The notes under the pieces are model-generated. The model searched no databases. It had not been told where the DNA came from and saw only the letters and a list, made by a program, of their open reading frames with translations. Made by a program: the position numbers and the translations under genes. Below, in pieces: positions 34,595 to 44,807 of a stretch of 64,000 nt of DNA. This DNA comes from Microbacterium aoyamense (GTDB lineage: Bacteria > Actinomycetota > Actinomycetes > Actinomycetales > Microbacteriaceae), in assembly GCF_023155855.1 (NCBI RefSeq), contig NZ_JAKNUT010000004.1, forward strand, positions 124,001-188,000. Reading direction: 5' to 3'. Position 1 is the first letter of the stretch, and the number at the start of each line of letters is the position of its first letter.

Positions 34595-37447
34595 GTGCAT
34601 GTGGTTGCCTTCGGAAGCGACGCACAGGTTCGGCTGTTCGGGCGGGATGACGTCAAACGGTCGATCGTCGCGGCGCTCGCGGAGGGTGCGGACGGGCACG
34701 GCGGAAGCGTCGTCATCGTGGGGGAGCCGGGGGTCGGCAAGACGCTGCTCGCCGCCGCGGCGTCGGCGGAGGTTCCAGACGCGCACGTGCTGCGCACGGC
34801 GTGCCTGCCTCTCGCGACGCTCGCCGTGCCGTTCCTCCCGCTGCGGGGGCCGTTCCGCGACCTCGCCGGCAGCGCGACCTCGATCGACTTCGACGGGTCG
34901 CCCGGAAGAGTGCTCGAATCGCTGGACCGTGTGATGGATGCCGCGACCGGCGCCGAACGGATCGTGCTCGTCATCGACGATGTGCAGTGGGCGGACGACG
35001 CGACTCGTGATGCGCTGCTCTACCTGCTCTCGGCGCCCGCATCCCGACGCGTCTCGATGCTCGCCACGGTGCGGCGATCGGACGACGGCGAGCCGCACGG
35101 CATCGACTTGTGGCTTTCGCACGTGGAGCGGATGCGCGAGTGCACAGTGATCTCGCTGGGGCCGCTCGACCGAGCGGCCACGACCGATCAGATCACCCAC
35201 CTGATCGGGGCAGCGCCGTATCAGTCGCTGGTCGAGGAGGTGTGGTCGCACACGCGCGGGTTCCCCTACCTGACGGCGCTGGTCGTCGCGGGACTGGATG
35301 CGCGAGCGCGATCACTTCCCGATGCTCTGCCGCGAGGCCTCGTCGACTCCGTCCTGGCGAACGTCCGTGCCCTCGGCCCGGTCGCCGTCGCGGTCCTGTC
35401 GCTCCTCGCGATCGCTGGAAGACCGATGTCGGTCGCGGAGCTGCACGAGGTCGCCGCGATCGCGGAGGGTCCAGGTGCTCTCAGCACGAACGACGTGCAG
35501 ACCGCGCTCGCTCTCGCGCGCCGCGCGCGGATCACGTCGCCCCACGGTGTCGGGGAGTGGTTCGCGCATCCGCTCACCGCCGAGGCGCTCGCGCAGAACG
35601 TGACCGAGACGCAGCGTCGTCTCTGGCATTCCGCGTTCGTCTCGACGCGCCACGATGTCGATGAGGGTCTTGATGCCGAGGAGGTCGCGTGGATCGCCGA
35701 CCACGCCGCGGCCGCCGACGATCCCGTCGAGGCATACAGCTGGGCGCTGCGCGCAGCGGAGGGAGCGATGCGCGGAGAGGCCTTCGAACAGGCGGCGGCC
35801 TTCATGCACCGTGCCATCCGGCTGCGCGAGCGTGTGGCCGGAGCGGCCGTGCAGACCGAAGAGGAACTCCTGACTCTGCACGCGCGCGCCGCAGGGCTCG
35901 CAGGCGCGCTCGACGACGAGCTCGCCTCGACGGAACGCCTGCTCGAGATCGTCGATGTGGACGACACCGGCCGGCGCGCGGCGCTGACGGCACGCCGTCT
36001 GCTGGTCAGATCGGCGGCGCTGCAGCACTATCCATCCGCCGAGGACGTCGCACTTCTGCTCGAGCTCGCTCGGCGTTCCCCACCGGGCGTGGACCGTGCA
36101 TTCGCGTACGGGCTCGCCGCTCTCTGGGTGGAGGACTCCGAGGTCGCACGGTTCGCCGCGGAATCGAACGACCCGAGCAATCGCACGACGATCGAGCCCG
36201 ACCTGTGGTCGCTCGTCGCACGTGTTCGCGCGGCGTCCGTCGGAGGGGACGAGGCACTCGTCCGATCGCTCTCCGCGACCGCTCGTTCACGAGCGCTCGA
36301 CGAACGGGACGGTCTTGCGTACAACATCGCTGCAATGGAGTCGATCTTCGCCTCGGCGCCTTCGATCTCGGAGGAGGTCGCCCTCGCCTTCCGGACTCAT
36401 CGCACCGAGGCATCCGGCATCCTCGCACACACATTTCTCGCGTGGTTCGCAATGCTGGAGGCTGGTACCTGGTTCGATCTTGGGCGGTGGACCGACTGCG
36501 CCGCGGCGCTGCGCGTGACGATCGGCGCCTATCCCCGCCGTCCGGTGGAGATCGCGGTCGGAACCATCGCGGGGTGGCTGGCCCTTCGGCAGGGCCGTCT
36601 CGAGGCGGCCGCGGGTCACTTCGAGGTCGTCGCCGTGCTCGCCGCCCGAGCCGGTGAGAGCCTGACGTCGGAGTCCGCTCAGGCCCGGGCCGAACTCGCC
36701 CTTGATCGCGGCGATCTGGCGTCGGCGACAAGCGACCTGCGTGTGGCGTTCGAGAGGACCGCCGAGTCGGATCTGGGCATGCTGGAACCCCTCCTCGCGC
36801 GGGCACTCGCAGACGCGAGAGCCGCATCGCGCGAGGAGGCCGTCGAACTCGCGCGCCTGCTCCACGCCGCGGAGCAGGCGGAGACGTTGGACTCGGGCGA
36901 TGCGCCTGCGTTCGCCCGGTCCGCCCTGCGGGATGCGGAGGTGGCGCGCGCGGATGGTGAACCCTCCGACGCGCCGTGGATCCGTGCTGCCGATGCCTGC
37001 CGCGCAGCGGGGATGGAGTGGGATGAGGCTTACGCGTGCCGCCGCTGCGCAGACGCACTCCTCTCGGCGACGCCGCCCGATCGCGCAACGGCATCCGTCG
37101 TCGTCCGCAGAGGGCTGGCGATCGCGACGCGCATCGGCGCGGCGCCCCTGGAGCGCGCCCTCCGAGAACTCGCGCGCTTCGCTCGCATCGTGGTCGACAC
37201 CGATACCCCTGCCGGCGGGCCGGACGATGAGACGCCCGCTGCGGAGCTTCCCGGTCTCACCGCGCGCGAGCGCGAGATCGTCGCCTTGATCGTGCGGGGC
37301 CTCACCTACAGCGAGATCGCACGTGAGCTCTTCGTGAGCGAGAAGACCGTGTCATCCCACGTGTCGAACATCCTCCGTAAGACCGGTGCGACGAACCGCA
37401 TCGACCTCGCCGTCAAGGCGACGCGCCTCAGCTCGAACCCGCGTTGA
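34595..37447 (+). CDS. Large ATP-binding LuxR-family (LAL) transcriptional regulator
   Basis: 950 residues from GTG at 34595, with a second GTG at 34601 equally possible. Residues about 20-330 form an AAA+/STAND ATPase with Walker A GEPGVGKTLLAAAA and Walker B IVLVIDDVQWADD. A long helical TPR-like middle part follows. The last 65 residues are a LuxR DNA-binding domain (LTAREREIVALIVRGLTYSE, KTVSSHVSNILRKTG). LAL proteins bind a small inducer or partner through the TPR part and activate nearby genes. The divergent secreted-protein gene is the closest candidate. Overlaps the 3' end of fadD by 20 bp. Confidence 0.9.
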   Translation: MHVVAFGSDAQVRLFGRDDVKRSIVAALAEGADGHGGSVVIVGEPGVGKTLLAAAASAEVPDAHVLRTACLPLATLAVPFLPLRGPFRDLAGSATSIDFDGSPGRVLESLDRVMDAATGAERIVLVIDDVQWADDATRDALLYLLSAPASRRVSMLATVRRSDDGEPHGIDLWLSHVERMRECTVISLGPLDRAATTDQITHLIGAAPYQSLVEEVWSHTRGFPYLTALVVAGLDARARSLPDALPRGLVDSVLANVRALGPVAVAVLSLLAIAGRPMSVAELHEVAAIAEGPGALSTNDVQTALALARRARITSPHGVGEWFAHPLTAEALAQNVTETQRRLWHSAFVSTRHDVDEGLDAEEVAWIADHAAAADDPVEAYSWALRAAEGAMRGEAFEQAAAFMHRAIRLRERVAGAAVQTEEELLTLHARAAGLAGALDDELASTERLLEIVDVDDTGRRAALTARRLLVRSAALQHYPSAEDVALLLELARRSPPGVDRAFAYGLAALWVEDSEVARFAAESNDPSNRTTIEPDLWSLVARVRAASVGGDEALVRSLSATARSRALDERDGLAYNIAAMESIFASAPSISEEVALAFRTHRTEASGILAHTFLAWFAMLEAGTWFDLGRWTDCAAALRVTIGAYPRRPVEIAVGTIAGWLALRQGRLEAAAGHFEVVAVLAARAGESLTSESAQARAELALDRGDLASATSDLRVAFERTAESDLGMLEPLLARALADARAASREEAVELARLLHAAEQAETLDSGDAPAFARSALRDAEVARADGEPSDAPWIRAADACRAAGMEWDEAYACRRCADALLSATPPDRATASVVVRRGLAIATRIGAAPLERALRELARFARIVVDTDTPAGGPDDETPAAELPGLTAREREIVALIVRGLTYSEIARELFVSEKTVSSHVSNILRKTGATNRIDLAVKATRLSSNPR

Positions 37448-39131
37448 GGTTCAGCAGCGAGTCGCGCACCTGACGGCGCAGGACCTTTCCGATGAGCGAC
37501 TTCGGCAGCTCGTCGACGACGTAGAGGCGTCGAGGCACCTTGTACGGCGTCAGGATGCCGCGGGCGAACTCGCGGATGGCCTCGACGTCGACCTCCTTGC
37601 CGGGATCGACGACGATCGCGGCGACGACCTCTTCGCCGGAGTGATCGCTCGGCAGGCCCACGACGGCGGCCTCGACGACGTCGGGATGCTGGCGCAGGGC
37701 GTTCTCGACTTCGGTCGGCATGACGTTGAAGCCACCCGTGATGATGAGCTCCTTGATGCGGTCGACGATGCGCACGAAGCCCGCTTCGTCGATCTGCACG
37801 ATGTCGCCCGTGCGGAACCATCCGTCGACGAACACCTTCTCGGTCTCTTCGGGCTTGCCGTAGTACCCGCTGAAGACCTGCGGACCGCGCACGACGAGCT
37901 CGCCGCGCTCACCCGCGGGCACGTCCTTCGTCGGCTCGTCGGGGTCGACGACGCGACACTCGGTGCCGGGGATCGGAAGTCCCACCGTGCCGGGCACGCG
38001 GTTCTCGGCGACGGGGTTGGCCATGAGCACGGGCGAGGTCTCGCTGAGACCGTAGCCCTCGACGAGGTACCCGCCGGTCGCCGCCTCGAAGGGCACGACG
38101 AGCTCGTGGGGCAGCGCCATCGCGCCCGAGATCGCGACTTCGGTGCCGGCGAGAGACACGCCCTTCTCCTGTGCGGCCTTGAGCAGACGATCCGCGATGG
38201 GAGGCACGAGAGGCAGGAAGGTCGCGGGATGCTTCTTCGTGACCTCGAGCACCATGTCGGGGTCGAAGCGGGGGAAGAGCACGAGACGCGCGCCCATCGA
38301 CATCGCGAAGGTGAGGCACAGCGTGAGTCCGTAGGCGTGGAACATGGGCAGCACGGCGTAGACGACGCATCCCGGTCCGCGCACGATCGACGGCACCCAC
38401 GCGCGCGCCTGCGCGGCGTTCGACAGCAGGTTCCGGTGCGTGAGCGAGGCGCCCTTGGGCGTGCCCGTCGTGCCGCTCGTGTACTGGATGAGGGCGAGGT
38501 CGTCGGTCTTGGGCTTGGGGTGCGCCTGGGGCAGCGGCTCGAAGCCGACGATGCTCTCCCAGGATGTCGCACCGGTCACCCGCTCGTGCAGCGCGTTGCG
38601 CGCTTCGCGGGCCTTCGCGATCGGCAGCTTGAGCGCCATGCGCGTGCCGAACGGCATCGCCTTCGTCACGTCGACCGAGATGAGTGCGGTCACCGCGAGG
38701 TCGTCGGGGAACTCCTGCACGGTCGAGACCACCTTCGACCAGACGATCGCGTGCTTGGCCCCGTGGTCTTCGAACTGCTTGCGCAGCTCGCGCGGTGTGT
38801 AGAGCGGATTGTGCTCGACGACGACGGCACCGAGGCGCAGGATCGCGTAGAACGCGACGATATGCTGCGGGCAGTTGGGCAGCACGATCGCGACCGGATC
38901 CCCGGCCTTGACGCCGTGCGCCTTCAGCCCCGCGGCGGCGCGCTCGATCTGCTCGTGCATGTGGCGGTACGTGGTCTCGCGGCCGAAGAACTGCAGTGCC
39001 GGTGCGTCGGGGTAGTCGCGGACGGATGCCTCGACGATGTCGACGAGCGAGCCCGACACCGGTTCGAGGTCGTCCGGCACTCCTTCTGCGTAGCTGGCGA
39101 TCCAGGGGCGAGGAGGGTCGTACGTGGTCAC
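37428..39131 (-). CDS. fadD: Long-chain acyl-CoA synthetase
   Basis: 567 residues from GTG at 39131. The AMP-binding signature YTSGTTGTPKGASLTHRN, the motif GYGLSETSPVLMANP, GWFRTGDIVQIDE and the C-terminal catalytic Lys region PKSLIGKVLRRQVRD are complete. The enzyme activates fatty acids to acyl-CoA through an acyl-adenylate. No other fatty-acid gene stands beside it apart from the distant thioesterases. Confidence 0.93.
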   Translation of the reverse strand: MTTYDPPRPWIASYAEGVPDDLEPVSGSLVDIVEASVRDYPDAPALQFFGRETTYRHMHEQIERAAAGLKAHGVKAGDPVAIVLPNCPQHIVAFYAILRLGAVVVEHNPLYTPRELRKQFEDHGAKHAIVWSKVVSTVQEFPDDLAVTALISVDVTKAMPFGTRMALKLPIAKAREARNALHERVTGATSWESIVGFEPLPQAHPKPKTDDLALIQYTSGTTGTPKGASLTHRNLLSNAAQARAWVPSIVRGPGCVVYAVLPMFHAYGLTLCLTFAMSMGARLVLFPRFDPDMVLEVTKKHPATFLPLVPPIADRLLKAAQEKGVSLAGTEVAISGAMALPHELVVPFEAATGGYLVEGYGLSETSPVLMANPVAENRVPGTVGLPIPGTECRVVDPDEPTKDVPAGERGELVVRGPQVFSGYYGKPEETEKVFVDGWFRTGDIVQIDEAGFVRIVDRIKELIITGGFNVMPTEVENALRQHPDVVEAAVVGLPSDHSGEEVVAAIVVDPGKEVDVEAIREFARGILTPYKVPRRLYVVDELPKSLIGKVLRRQVRDSLLNLNAGSS

Positions 39132-39137
39132 GATGCC

Positions 39138-39143
39138 AGCCTA
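39138..39143 (-). promoter_or_regulatory. -10 box (TAGGCT) of fadD, leaderless
   Basis: On the minus strand TAGGCT plus six bases (GGCATC) reaches the fadD GTG. Confidence 0.6.
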
Positions 39144-39160
39144 TGCCCGCGCTGTGGAGC

Positions 39161-39219
39161 GGCACGAGCGCTCGCTGCCGGGACGGCACGAGTGCCCGTC
39201 GGCCGCAGGGGCGCACGAG
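39161..39219. repeat. Three GCACGAG repeats between fadD and gatC
   Basis: GGCACGAG at 39161-39168 and 39185-39192 and CGCACGAG at 39212-39219 lie between the two divergent promoters, 24 and 27 bp apart. They could be regulator half-sites. Confidence 0.4.
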
Positions 39220-39229
39220 TGGCGGCAAC

Positions 39230-39235
39230 TAGACT
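39230..39235 (+). promoter_or_regulatory. -10 box (TAGACT) of gatCAB, leaderless
   Basis: TAGACT plus six bases reaches the second of two adjacent GTG codons (39242), which favours that one as the start. Confidence 0.6.
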
Positions 39236-39241
39236 GTCGTG

Positions 39242-39541
39242 GTGTCTGAAATCACCCCCGAACTCGTGCGCCATCTCGGCGTGCTCGCCCGGATCCAGTT
39301 GAGCGATGACGAGGTCGAGCGCCTGACGGGCCAGCTCGACGTCATCGTCGACAACATCGCGAAGGTCTCCGAGGTCGCGACTCCCGACGTCGTCGCGACG
39401 AGCCACCCGATCCCGCTCGAGAACGTCTTCCGCGCCGATGTCCCCGGAGACATGCTGACGGTCGCCGAGGTGCTGCAGAATGCTCCGGATGCCGCGAGCG
39501 ACCGGTTCCGTGTCACCGCGATCCTGGGGGAGGAGCAGTGA
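39242..39541 (+). CDS. gatC: Asp/Glu-tRNA amidotransferase subunit C
   Basis: 99 residues, start chosen by the leaderless spacing from TAGACT. The sequence has the usual [20 protein letters not shown] and ends [15 protein letters not shown]. GatC holds GatA and GatB together. Its stop overlaps the gatA GTG. Confidence 0.93.
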   Translation: MSEITPELVRHLGVLARIQLSDDEVERLTGQLDVIVDNIAKVSEVATPDVVATSHPIPLENVFRADVPGDMLTVAEVLQNAPDAASDRFRVTAILGEEQ

Positions 39542-41058
39542 CCGATCTCATCCGGCTCACCGCCGCGGAACTCGCCTCCCGGCTCGCATCCGGCGAGGTG
39601 TCGAGCGTCGAAGCGACGCAGGCGCACCTCGACCGCATCGCCGCCGTCGACGGCGACGTCCACGCGTTCCTGCACGTCTCCGACCACGCGCTCGAGGTCG
39701 CGGCCGACATCGACCGCCGTCGCGCCGCGGGCGAGCAGCTCGGCCCCGTCGCCGGCGTTCCGCTCGCGATCAAGGACGTGCTCGTCACGACCGATATGCC
39801 CTCGACGAGCGGCTCACGCATCCTCGAAGGCTTCCTGTCGCCCTACGACGCGACCGTCGTCGCGCGCTCGCGCGCCGCGGGTCTCGTGCCGCTCGGCAAG
39901 ACCAACATGGACGAGTTCGCGATGGGCTCGTCGACCGAGCACTCCGCGTACGGCGCCACGCACAACCCGTGGGACCTCGACCGCATCCCCGGGGGATCCG
40001 GCGGAGGCTCGGCCGCGGCCGTCGCGGCGTTCGAGGCCCCGCTCGCGCTCGGCTCGGACACGGGCGGGTCGATCCGTCAGCCCGCGCACGTCACCGGCAC
40101 GGTGGGCGTCAAGCCCACATACGGCGGGGTGAGCCGCTACGGCGCGATCGCTCTCGCGTCATCGCTCGACCAGGTCGGTCCCGTGACGCGGACGGTGCTC
40201 GACGCCGGCCTCCTGCACGACGTCATCGGCGGGCACGACCCGCACGACTCGACGTCGCTGACCGAGGCGTGGCCGTCGTTCGCGGCGGCCGCACGCGAGG
40301 GTGCCACGGGCCAGGTGCTCAAGGGCCTCAAGGTCGGCGTCATCTCGGAGCTCCCCGACAGCGGCTTCCAGGCCGGTGTGTCGGAGTCCTTCCGCGCCGC
40401 TCTCGCGGCGATGGAGGCCCAGGGTGCCGAGATCGTCGAGATCTCCGCCCCGCACTTCGAGTACGGTGTCGCGGCGTACTACCTGATCCTGCCGGCCGAG
40501 GCATCCAGCAACCTCGCGAAGTTCGACTCGGTCCGTTTCGGTCTGCGTGTCGACGTGCCCGGAGGCACGGTCGAGGACGTCATGGCGAAGACCCGCGACG
40601 TCGGCTTCGGCGAAGAGGTCAAGCGCCGCATCATCCTCGGCACCTACGCCCTGTCGGCGGGCTACTACGACGCGTACTACGGCTCGGCGCAGAAGGTCCG
40701 CACGCTCATCCAGCGCGACTTCGACGAGGCCTTCGCGAAGGTGGACGTCATCGCGACGCCGTCGGCGCCGACGACGGCGTTCAAGCTCGGCGAGAAGATC
40801 GACGATCCGCTGCAGATGTACCTCAACGACGTCACGACGATCCCGGCGAACCTCGCGGGCGTTCCGGGCATCTCGATCCCGTCCGGCCTCGCCGCCGAGG
40901 ACGGCCTGCCCGTCGGCATCCAATTCCTCGCTCCCGCCCGCGAGGACGCGCGTCTCTACCGCGTCGGCGCCGCGCTCGAAGCCGTGCTGCTCGACCAGTG
41001 GGGCGCGCCGCTCCTCGACAGGGCACCCGCGCTCGGTGCGAACGGAGGTGCCCGCTGA
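39538..41058 (+). CDS. gatA: Asp/Glu-tRNA amidotransferase subunit A
   Basis: 506 residues from GTG at 39538. The amidase signature has the catalytic Lys in [12 protein letters not shown], the glycine-serine stretch [14 protein letters not shown] and the nucleophilic Ser in [13 protein letters not shown]. GatA frees ammonia from glutamine for transamidation of mischarged Glu-tRNA(Gln) or Asp-tRNA(Asn). Confidence 0.97.
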   Translation: MTDLIRLTAAELASRLASGEVSSVEATQAHLDRIAAVDGDVHAFLHVSDHALEVAADIDRRRAAGEQLGPVAGVPLAIKDVLVTTDMPSTSGSRILEGFLSPYDATVVARSRAAGLVPLGKTNMDEFAMGSSTEHSAYGATHNPWDLDRIPGGSGGGSAAAVAAFEAPLALGSDTGGSIRQPAHVTGTVGVKPTYGGVSRYGAIALASSLDQVGPVTRTVLDAGLLHDVIGGHDPHDSTSLTEAWPSFAAAAREGATGQVLKGLKVGVISELPDSGFQAGVSESFRAALAAMEAQGAEIVEISAPHFEYGVAAYYLILPAEASSNLAKFDSVRFGLRVDVPGGTVEDVMAKTRDVGFGEEVKRRIILGTYALSAGYYDAYYGSAQKVRTLIQRDFDEAFAKVDVIATPSAPTTAFKLGEKIDDPLQMYLNDVTTIPANLAGVPGISIPSGLAAEDGLPVGIQFLAPAREDARLYRVGAALEAVLLDQWGAPLLDRAPALGANGGAR

Positions 41059-42572
41059 TGGGCAAGGACAAGCTGATGGACTTCGACGCGGCACTCGAGC
41101 AGTTCGAGCCCGTGCTCGGGTTCGAGGTGCACGTCGAGCTGAACACCGAGACCAAGATGTTCTCGGCCGCCGCGAACCCCGCGCACGCGTCGAACCACGA
41201 CGCGGCGCCGAACACGCTCGTCGCCGCGGTCGACATGGGCCTGCCGGGCGCCTTGCCGGTCGTCAACGAGACGGCCGTGAAGTACTCGATCAGCCTCGGG
41301 CTCGCCCTCGGCTGCTCGATCGCGCCGTCGAGCCGCTTCGCCCGCAAGAACTACTTCTACCCCGACCTGGGCAAGAACTACCAGATCTCGCAGTACGACG
41401 AACCCATCGCGTTCGAGGGCTCGGTCGACATCGAGCTCGCGGGCGGCGACATCGTGACGGTGCCGATCGAGCGCGCGCACATGGAGGAGGATGCCGGCAA
41501 GCTCACGCACATGGGCGGCTCGACCGGTCGGATCCAGGGCGCCGAGTACTCGCTCGTCGACTACAACCGCGCCGGCGTGCCGCTCGTCGAGATCGTCACG
41601 AAGCCGATCTTCGGCACCGAGCACCGCGCACCCGAGATCGCGAAGGCGTACGTCGCCGCGATCCGCGACATCGTGATCGCCCTGGGGATCTCCGAGGCGC
41701 GGATGGAGCGGGGCAACCTGCGATGCGACGCGAACGTCTCGCTCCGCCCCCGCGGGCAGGAGAAGCTCGGGACGCGCACCGAGACCAAGAACGTCAACTC
41801 GATGCGGTCCGTCGAGCGCGCCGTGCGCTACGAGATCCAGCGTCAGGCCGCGATCCTCGCCGCCGGCGGCACGATCACGCAGGAGACGCGCCATTGGCAC
41901 GAGGACACCGGTACGACCTCGCCCGGGCGTCCGAAGTCCGACGCGGACGACTACCGCTACTTCCCCGAGCCCGACCTGCTGCCGGTCGCGCCGTCGCTCG
42001 AACTGATCGAAGAGCTCCGCGCTGCCCTTCCCGAGCCGCCGGCCGCGCGTCGTCGCCGGCTCAAGACCGATTGGGGCTTCACCGACCTCGAGTTCCAGGA
42101 CGTCGTGAACGGCGGCCTTCTCGCCGAGGTCGAGGCCACCGTCGCCGCAGGAGCATCACCCGCAGCCGCCCGCAAGTGGTGGACCGGCGAGCTGACGCGC
42201 GTCTCGAACGCCTCCGACCGCGAGCCTGCCGAGCTCGTGACGCCCGTCGCCGTCGCGGATCTGCAGAAGCTCGTCGACGACGGCACGCTGACCGACAAGC
42301 TCGCGCGCCAGGTGCTCGAGGGCATGATCGCGGGCGAGGGATCGCCACAGCAGATCGTGGATGCCCGGGGTCTCGCGGTCGTGTCCGATGACGGAGCGCT
42401 CATCGCGGCGATCGACGAGGCGCTCGCGGCGCAGCCCGACGTGCTCGAGAAGATCCGCGACGGCAAGGTACAGGCGGCGGGTGCCGTCATCGGCGCGGTC
42501 ATGAAGGCCATGAAGGGTCAGGCGGACGCCGCACGCGTGCGCGAACTCGTACTGGAGCGCGCGGCTCAGTAA
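41058..42572 (+). CDS. gatB: Asp/Glu-tRNA amidotransferase subunit B
   Basis: 504 residues from ATG at 41058, sharing its first base with the gatA stop (TGATG) and with GGAGG upstream. It shows [34 protein letters not shown], the kinase-like core and the C-terminal YqeY-like domain ([17 protein letters not shown]). GatB phosphorylates the mischarged residue and receives ammonia from GatA. Last gene of gatCAB. Confidence 0.97.
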   Translation: MGKDKLMDFDAALEQFEPVLGFEVHVELNTETKMFSAAANPAHASNHDAAPNTLVAAVDMGLPGALPVVNETAVKYSISLGLALGCSIAPSSRFARKNYFYPDLGKNYQISQYDEPIAFEGSVDIELAGGDIVTVPIERAHMEEDAGKLTHMGGSTGRIQGAEYSLVDYNRAGVPLVEIVTKPIFGTEHRAPEIAKAYVAAIRDIVIALGISEARMERGNLRCDANVSLRPRGQEKLGTRTETKNVNSMRSVERAVRYEIQRQAAILAAGGTITQETRHWHEDTGTTSPGRPKSDADDYRYFPEPDLLPVAPSLELIEELRAALPEPPAARRRRLKTDWGFTDLEFQDVVNGGLLAEVEATVAAGASPAAARKWWTGELTRVSNASDREPAELVTPVAVADLQKLVDDGTLTDKLARQVLEGMIAGEGSPQQIVDARGLAVVSDDGALIAAIDEALAAQPDVLEKIRDGKVQAAGAVIGAVMKAMKGQADAARVRELVLERAAQ

Positions 42573-42610
42573 CAGAGAGCGGTGTCGTCGCTGGCGACGA
42601 GAATGGATGC

Positions 42611-43870
42611 ATGGGACGCGGCGACGGATCGGGCAGGCTGACATCGCCCGACGATGCGGACGACAGCGGCACCGGCATCCTGCACGTCGACATGGACGCC
42701 TTCTACGCGTCCGTCGCGGTGCTCGACGACCCGTCGCTGCGCGGCAAGCCCATCATCATCGGCGGGCTCGAGGGGCGGGGCGTCGTGTCGAGCGCGTCGT
42801 ACGAGGCGCGGCGCTTCGGTGTGCGCTCGGCGATGCCCATGGGCCAGGCGATGCGTCTGTGCCCGACCGCCGTCGTCGTCCAGCCCGAGTTCGGTCGGTT
42901 TCTCGAGGAATCGGCGAAGGTCATGGCGATCTTCCGCGACTTCACTCCGCTCGTCGAGCCGCTCTCGATCGACGAGGCGTTCCTCGATGTGCGCGGAGCG
43001 CGGCGGCTGTGGGGGAGTCCGGGTGAGATCGCGCGGATGCTGCGTGCGCGCGTGCTCGATGAGACGGGGCTCGTCTGCTCCGTCGGCGTCGCGTCGACCA
43101 AGCACGTCGCGAAGATGGCCTCGACGCTGAGCAAGCCTGACGGGCTGCTCGTCGTGCCGGCGGACGAGACCGCGCGCTTCCTCGCGGCGCGGCCGGTCGG
43201 CGCACTGTGGGGCATCGGACCGAAGGCCGCCGAGTCGCTCCAGGGTCGCGGCATCCACACTGTCGCCGACATCCTGCAGACCCCCAGGCCCGTGCTCGAC
43301 CGCGCTCTCGGGCCGGCGATGGGGGAGCGCATCTGGCACCTCGCCCGCGGACAGGATGCACGTGAAGTGCAGACGGAGCACGTGGAGAAGAGCGTCGGCC
43401 ATGAGGAGACCTTCCACACCGACATCGCCGACACCGCCATTCTGCGCGGCGAACTCCGGCGACTCGCCGACCAGGTCGGGGCCCGCCTGCGGCGTCACGG
43501 GTGGGAGGCCTCCACCATCTCGATCAAGGTGCGCTACGCCGACTTCACGACGATCACCCGTTCCCAGACGCTCGTCGAGCCGACGGCGGTGGGCCAGCGG
43601 ATCGGGGATGCCGCGCACGAGCTCTTCGCGACGGTCGATCGCTCCCAGTCCGTGCGGCTGATCGGCGTCCGCGCCGAGAAGCTGAGGCCCGCCGGAGGCT
43701 CCGCGCTCGCACTGTGGGACGACGATGCCGAGTGGCGCAGCATCGAAGGGGCTCTCGACGGCGCCGCGGCGCGGTTCGGGAAGGGCGCCGTCACGAGGGC
43801 GAACCTCCTCGGCAAGGCGCGCGGTGGCGGCACGCTGCCGTCCAGTCCGCGGCCTCCGCGCGCAGACTGA
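42611..43870 (+). CDS. dinB: DNA polymerase IV (Y family)
   Basis: 419 residues from ATG at 42611. It has the palm motifs HVDMDAFYASVAVLDD and SIDEAFLDVRG with all catalytic acids, then the HhH thumb and little finger. The C-terminus is Gly/Pro-rich and no clear clamp-binding motif is seen. Pol IV copies past damaged bases and is error-prone. It lies 38 bp after gatB and has no SOS box that I can recognise. Confidence 0.93.
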   Translation: MGRGDGSGRLTSPDDADDSGTGILHVDMDAFYASVAVLDDPSLRGKPIIIGGLEGRGVVSSASYEARRFGVRSAMPMGQAMRLCPTAVVVQPEFGRFLEESAKVMAIFRDFTPLVEPLSIDEAFLDVRGARRLWGSPGEIARMLRARVLDETGLVCSVGVASTKHVAKMASTLSKPDGLLVVPADETARFLAARPVGALWGIGPKAAESLQGRGIHTVADILQTPRPVLDRALGPAMGERIWHLARGQDAREVQTEHVEKSVGHEETFHTDIADTAILRGELRRLADQVGARLRRHGWEASTISIKVRYADFTTITRSQTLVEPTAVGQRIGDAAHELFATVDRSQSVRLIGVRAEKLRPAGGSALALWDDDAEWRSIEGALDGAAARFGKGAVTRANLLGKARGGGTLPSSPRPPRAD

Positions 43871-43906
43871 CGCATCCGCGCACTGGGCAGGCGTGGCCAG
43901 GCCGAG

Positions 43907-43912
43907 TAGCGT
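43907..43912 (+). promoter_or_regulatory. -10 box (TAGCGT), leaderless
   Basis: TAGCGT plus six bases reaches ATG at 43919. Confidence 0.5.
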
Positions 43913-43918
43913 GGGGTC

Positions 43919-44239
43919 ATGCCCAACATCGCACTCGAACTCGGCAAAGCGTCCGCATCCTTCGGCGTGAAGGGATCCTACGGTGAGGCGCAGGACGTCG
44001 GCGGCGTGACGATCATCCCGGTCGCCGCCTCATGGTCGGGCTTCGGCGGTGGCTCCGACGACGCCGGCAACGGCGGTGGCGGCGGTGGCGGCTGGTCGAT
44101 TCCGATCGGCGCATACATCCGCAAGGGCGACGACCTGCGCTTCGAGCCGAACATCATCGCCCTGCTCGCAGTCGCGGTCCCGTTCGTCTTCTTCGCCGGA
44201 CGAGCGCTCAGCCGTGTCATCCGCGTCCTCAAGAAGTAG
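43919..44239 (+). CDS. GerW/YtfJ-like glycine-rich protein with one membrane span
   Basis: 106 residues. The N-terminal part (SFGVKGSYGEAQDVGGVTII) followed by a Gly-rich loop (about residues 40-60) and SIPIGAYI resembles the GerW_like family, known from the Bacillus spore protein YtfJ but present in non-sporulating actinobacteria. A hydrophobic span at about 78-95 (IIALLAVAVPFVFFAG) and a basic tail complete it, an addition to the usual domain. Function in this lineage unknown. Confidence 0.65.
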   Translation: MPNIALELGKASASFGVKGSYGEAQDVGGVTIIPVAASWSGFGGGSDDAGNGGGGGGGWSIPIGAYIRKGDDLRFEPNIIALLAVAVPFVFFAGRALSRVIRVLKK

Positions 44240-44807
44240 CACCGACCCCGTCGCCGCGGCGCTCGATGCCGCCGCCGACCGCGTCGTCTCGGTCGTCGCG
44301 AAGCTCGGCGTGAGCAACCCCGTCATCCTGATCGACGGTCGCAGCGGCGCGGGCAAGTCGAGCCTCGCCCGTGCGGTGGTGACTCGGTGGCCCTTGCGAG
44401 GGCGCGTGCAGCTGGTGGCGCTGGACTCCCTCTACCCGGGGTGGGACGGACTCGACGACGGGGTGCTCGCGGCGCAGGACCTCATCCTCCGTCCGCATGC
44501 GCGCGGTCTCATCGGTGTGTGGCAGCGGTGGGATTGGGATGCGGCGGCCTACGCCGAAGCGCATGCCGTCGACCCCTCTCTGCCGCTCGTCGTCGAGGGA
44601 TCGGGGTTGCTGACCCCGATCACCGAGAAGCTCGGCGACGTGCGGGTGTGGCTCGAAGCGCCCGACGCGTCGCGCAAACGGCGCGCGCTCGACCGCGACG
44701 GCGACACCTATCGCCCGCACTGGGCGCGGTGGGCGCGCCAGGAGGACGAGCACATCGTGCGGGATGACCCGCGCAAGCGGGCGACGCTCGCCTTCGACGT
44801 GCCCTGA
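44214..44807 (+). CDS. P-loop ATPase, nucleoside-kinase-like
   Basis: 197 residues from GTG at 44214, overlapping the previous gene by 26 bases; the frame is open further upstream, but that part lies inside the GerW-like gene. The P-loop ILIDGRSGAGKSSLARAV is followed by VALDSLYPGWDGL and VVEGSGLL, and a lid-like basic segment (DASRKRRALDRDGDTYRPHW). This resembles uridine kinase and related small-molecule kinases. The substrate cannot be told. Confidence 0.8.
   Translation: MSSASSRSSTDPVAAALDAAADRVVSVVAKLGVSNPVILIDGRSGAGKSSLARAVVTRWPLRGRVQLVALDSLYPGWDGLDDGVLAAQDLILRPHARGLIGVWQRWDWDAAAYAEAHAVDPSLPLVVEGSGLLTPITEKLGDVRVWLEAPDASRKRRALDRDGDTYRPHWARWARQEDEHIVRDDPRKRATLAFDVP

Noticed and set aside
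42585..42600. Inverted repeat TCGTCGC/GCGACGA between gatB and dinB as terminator
   Set aside because: The loop is only two bases and no T-tract follows.
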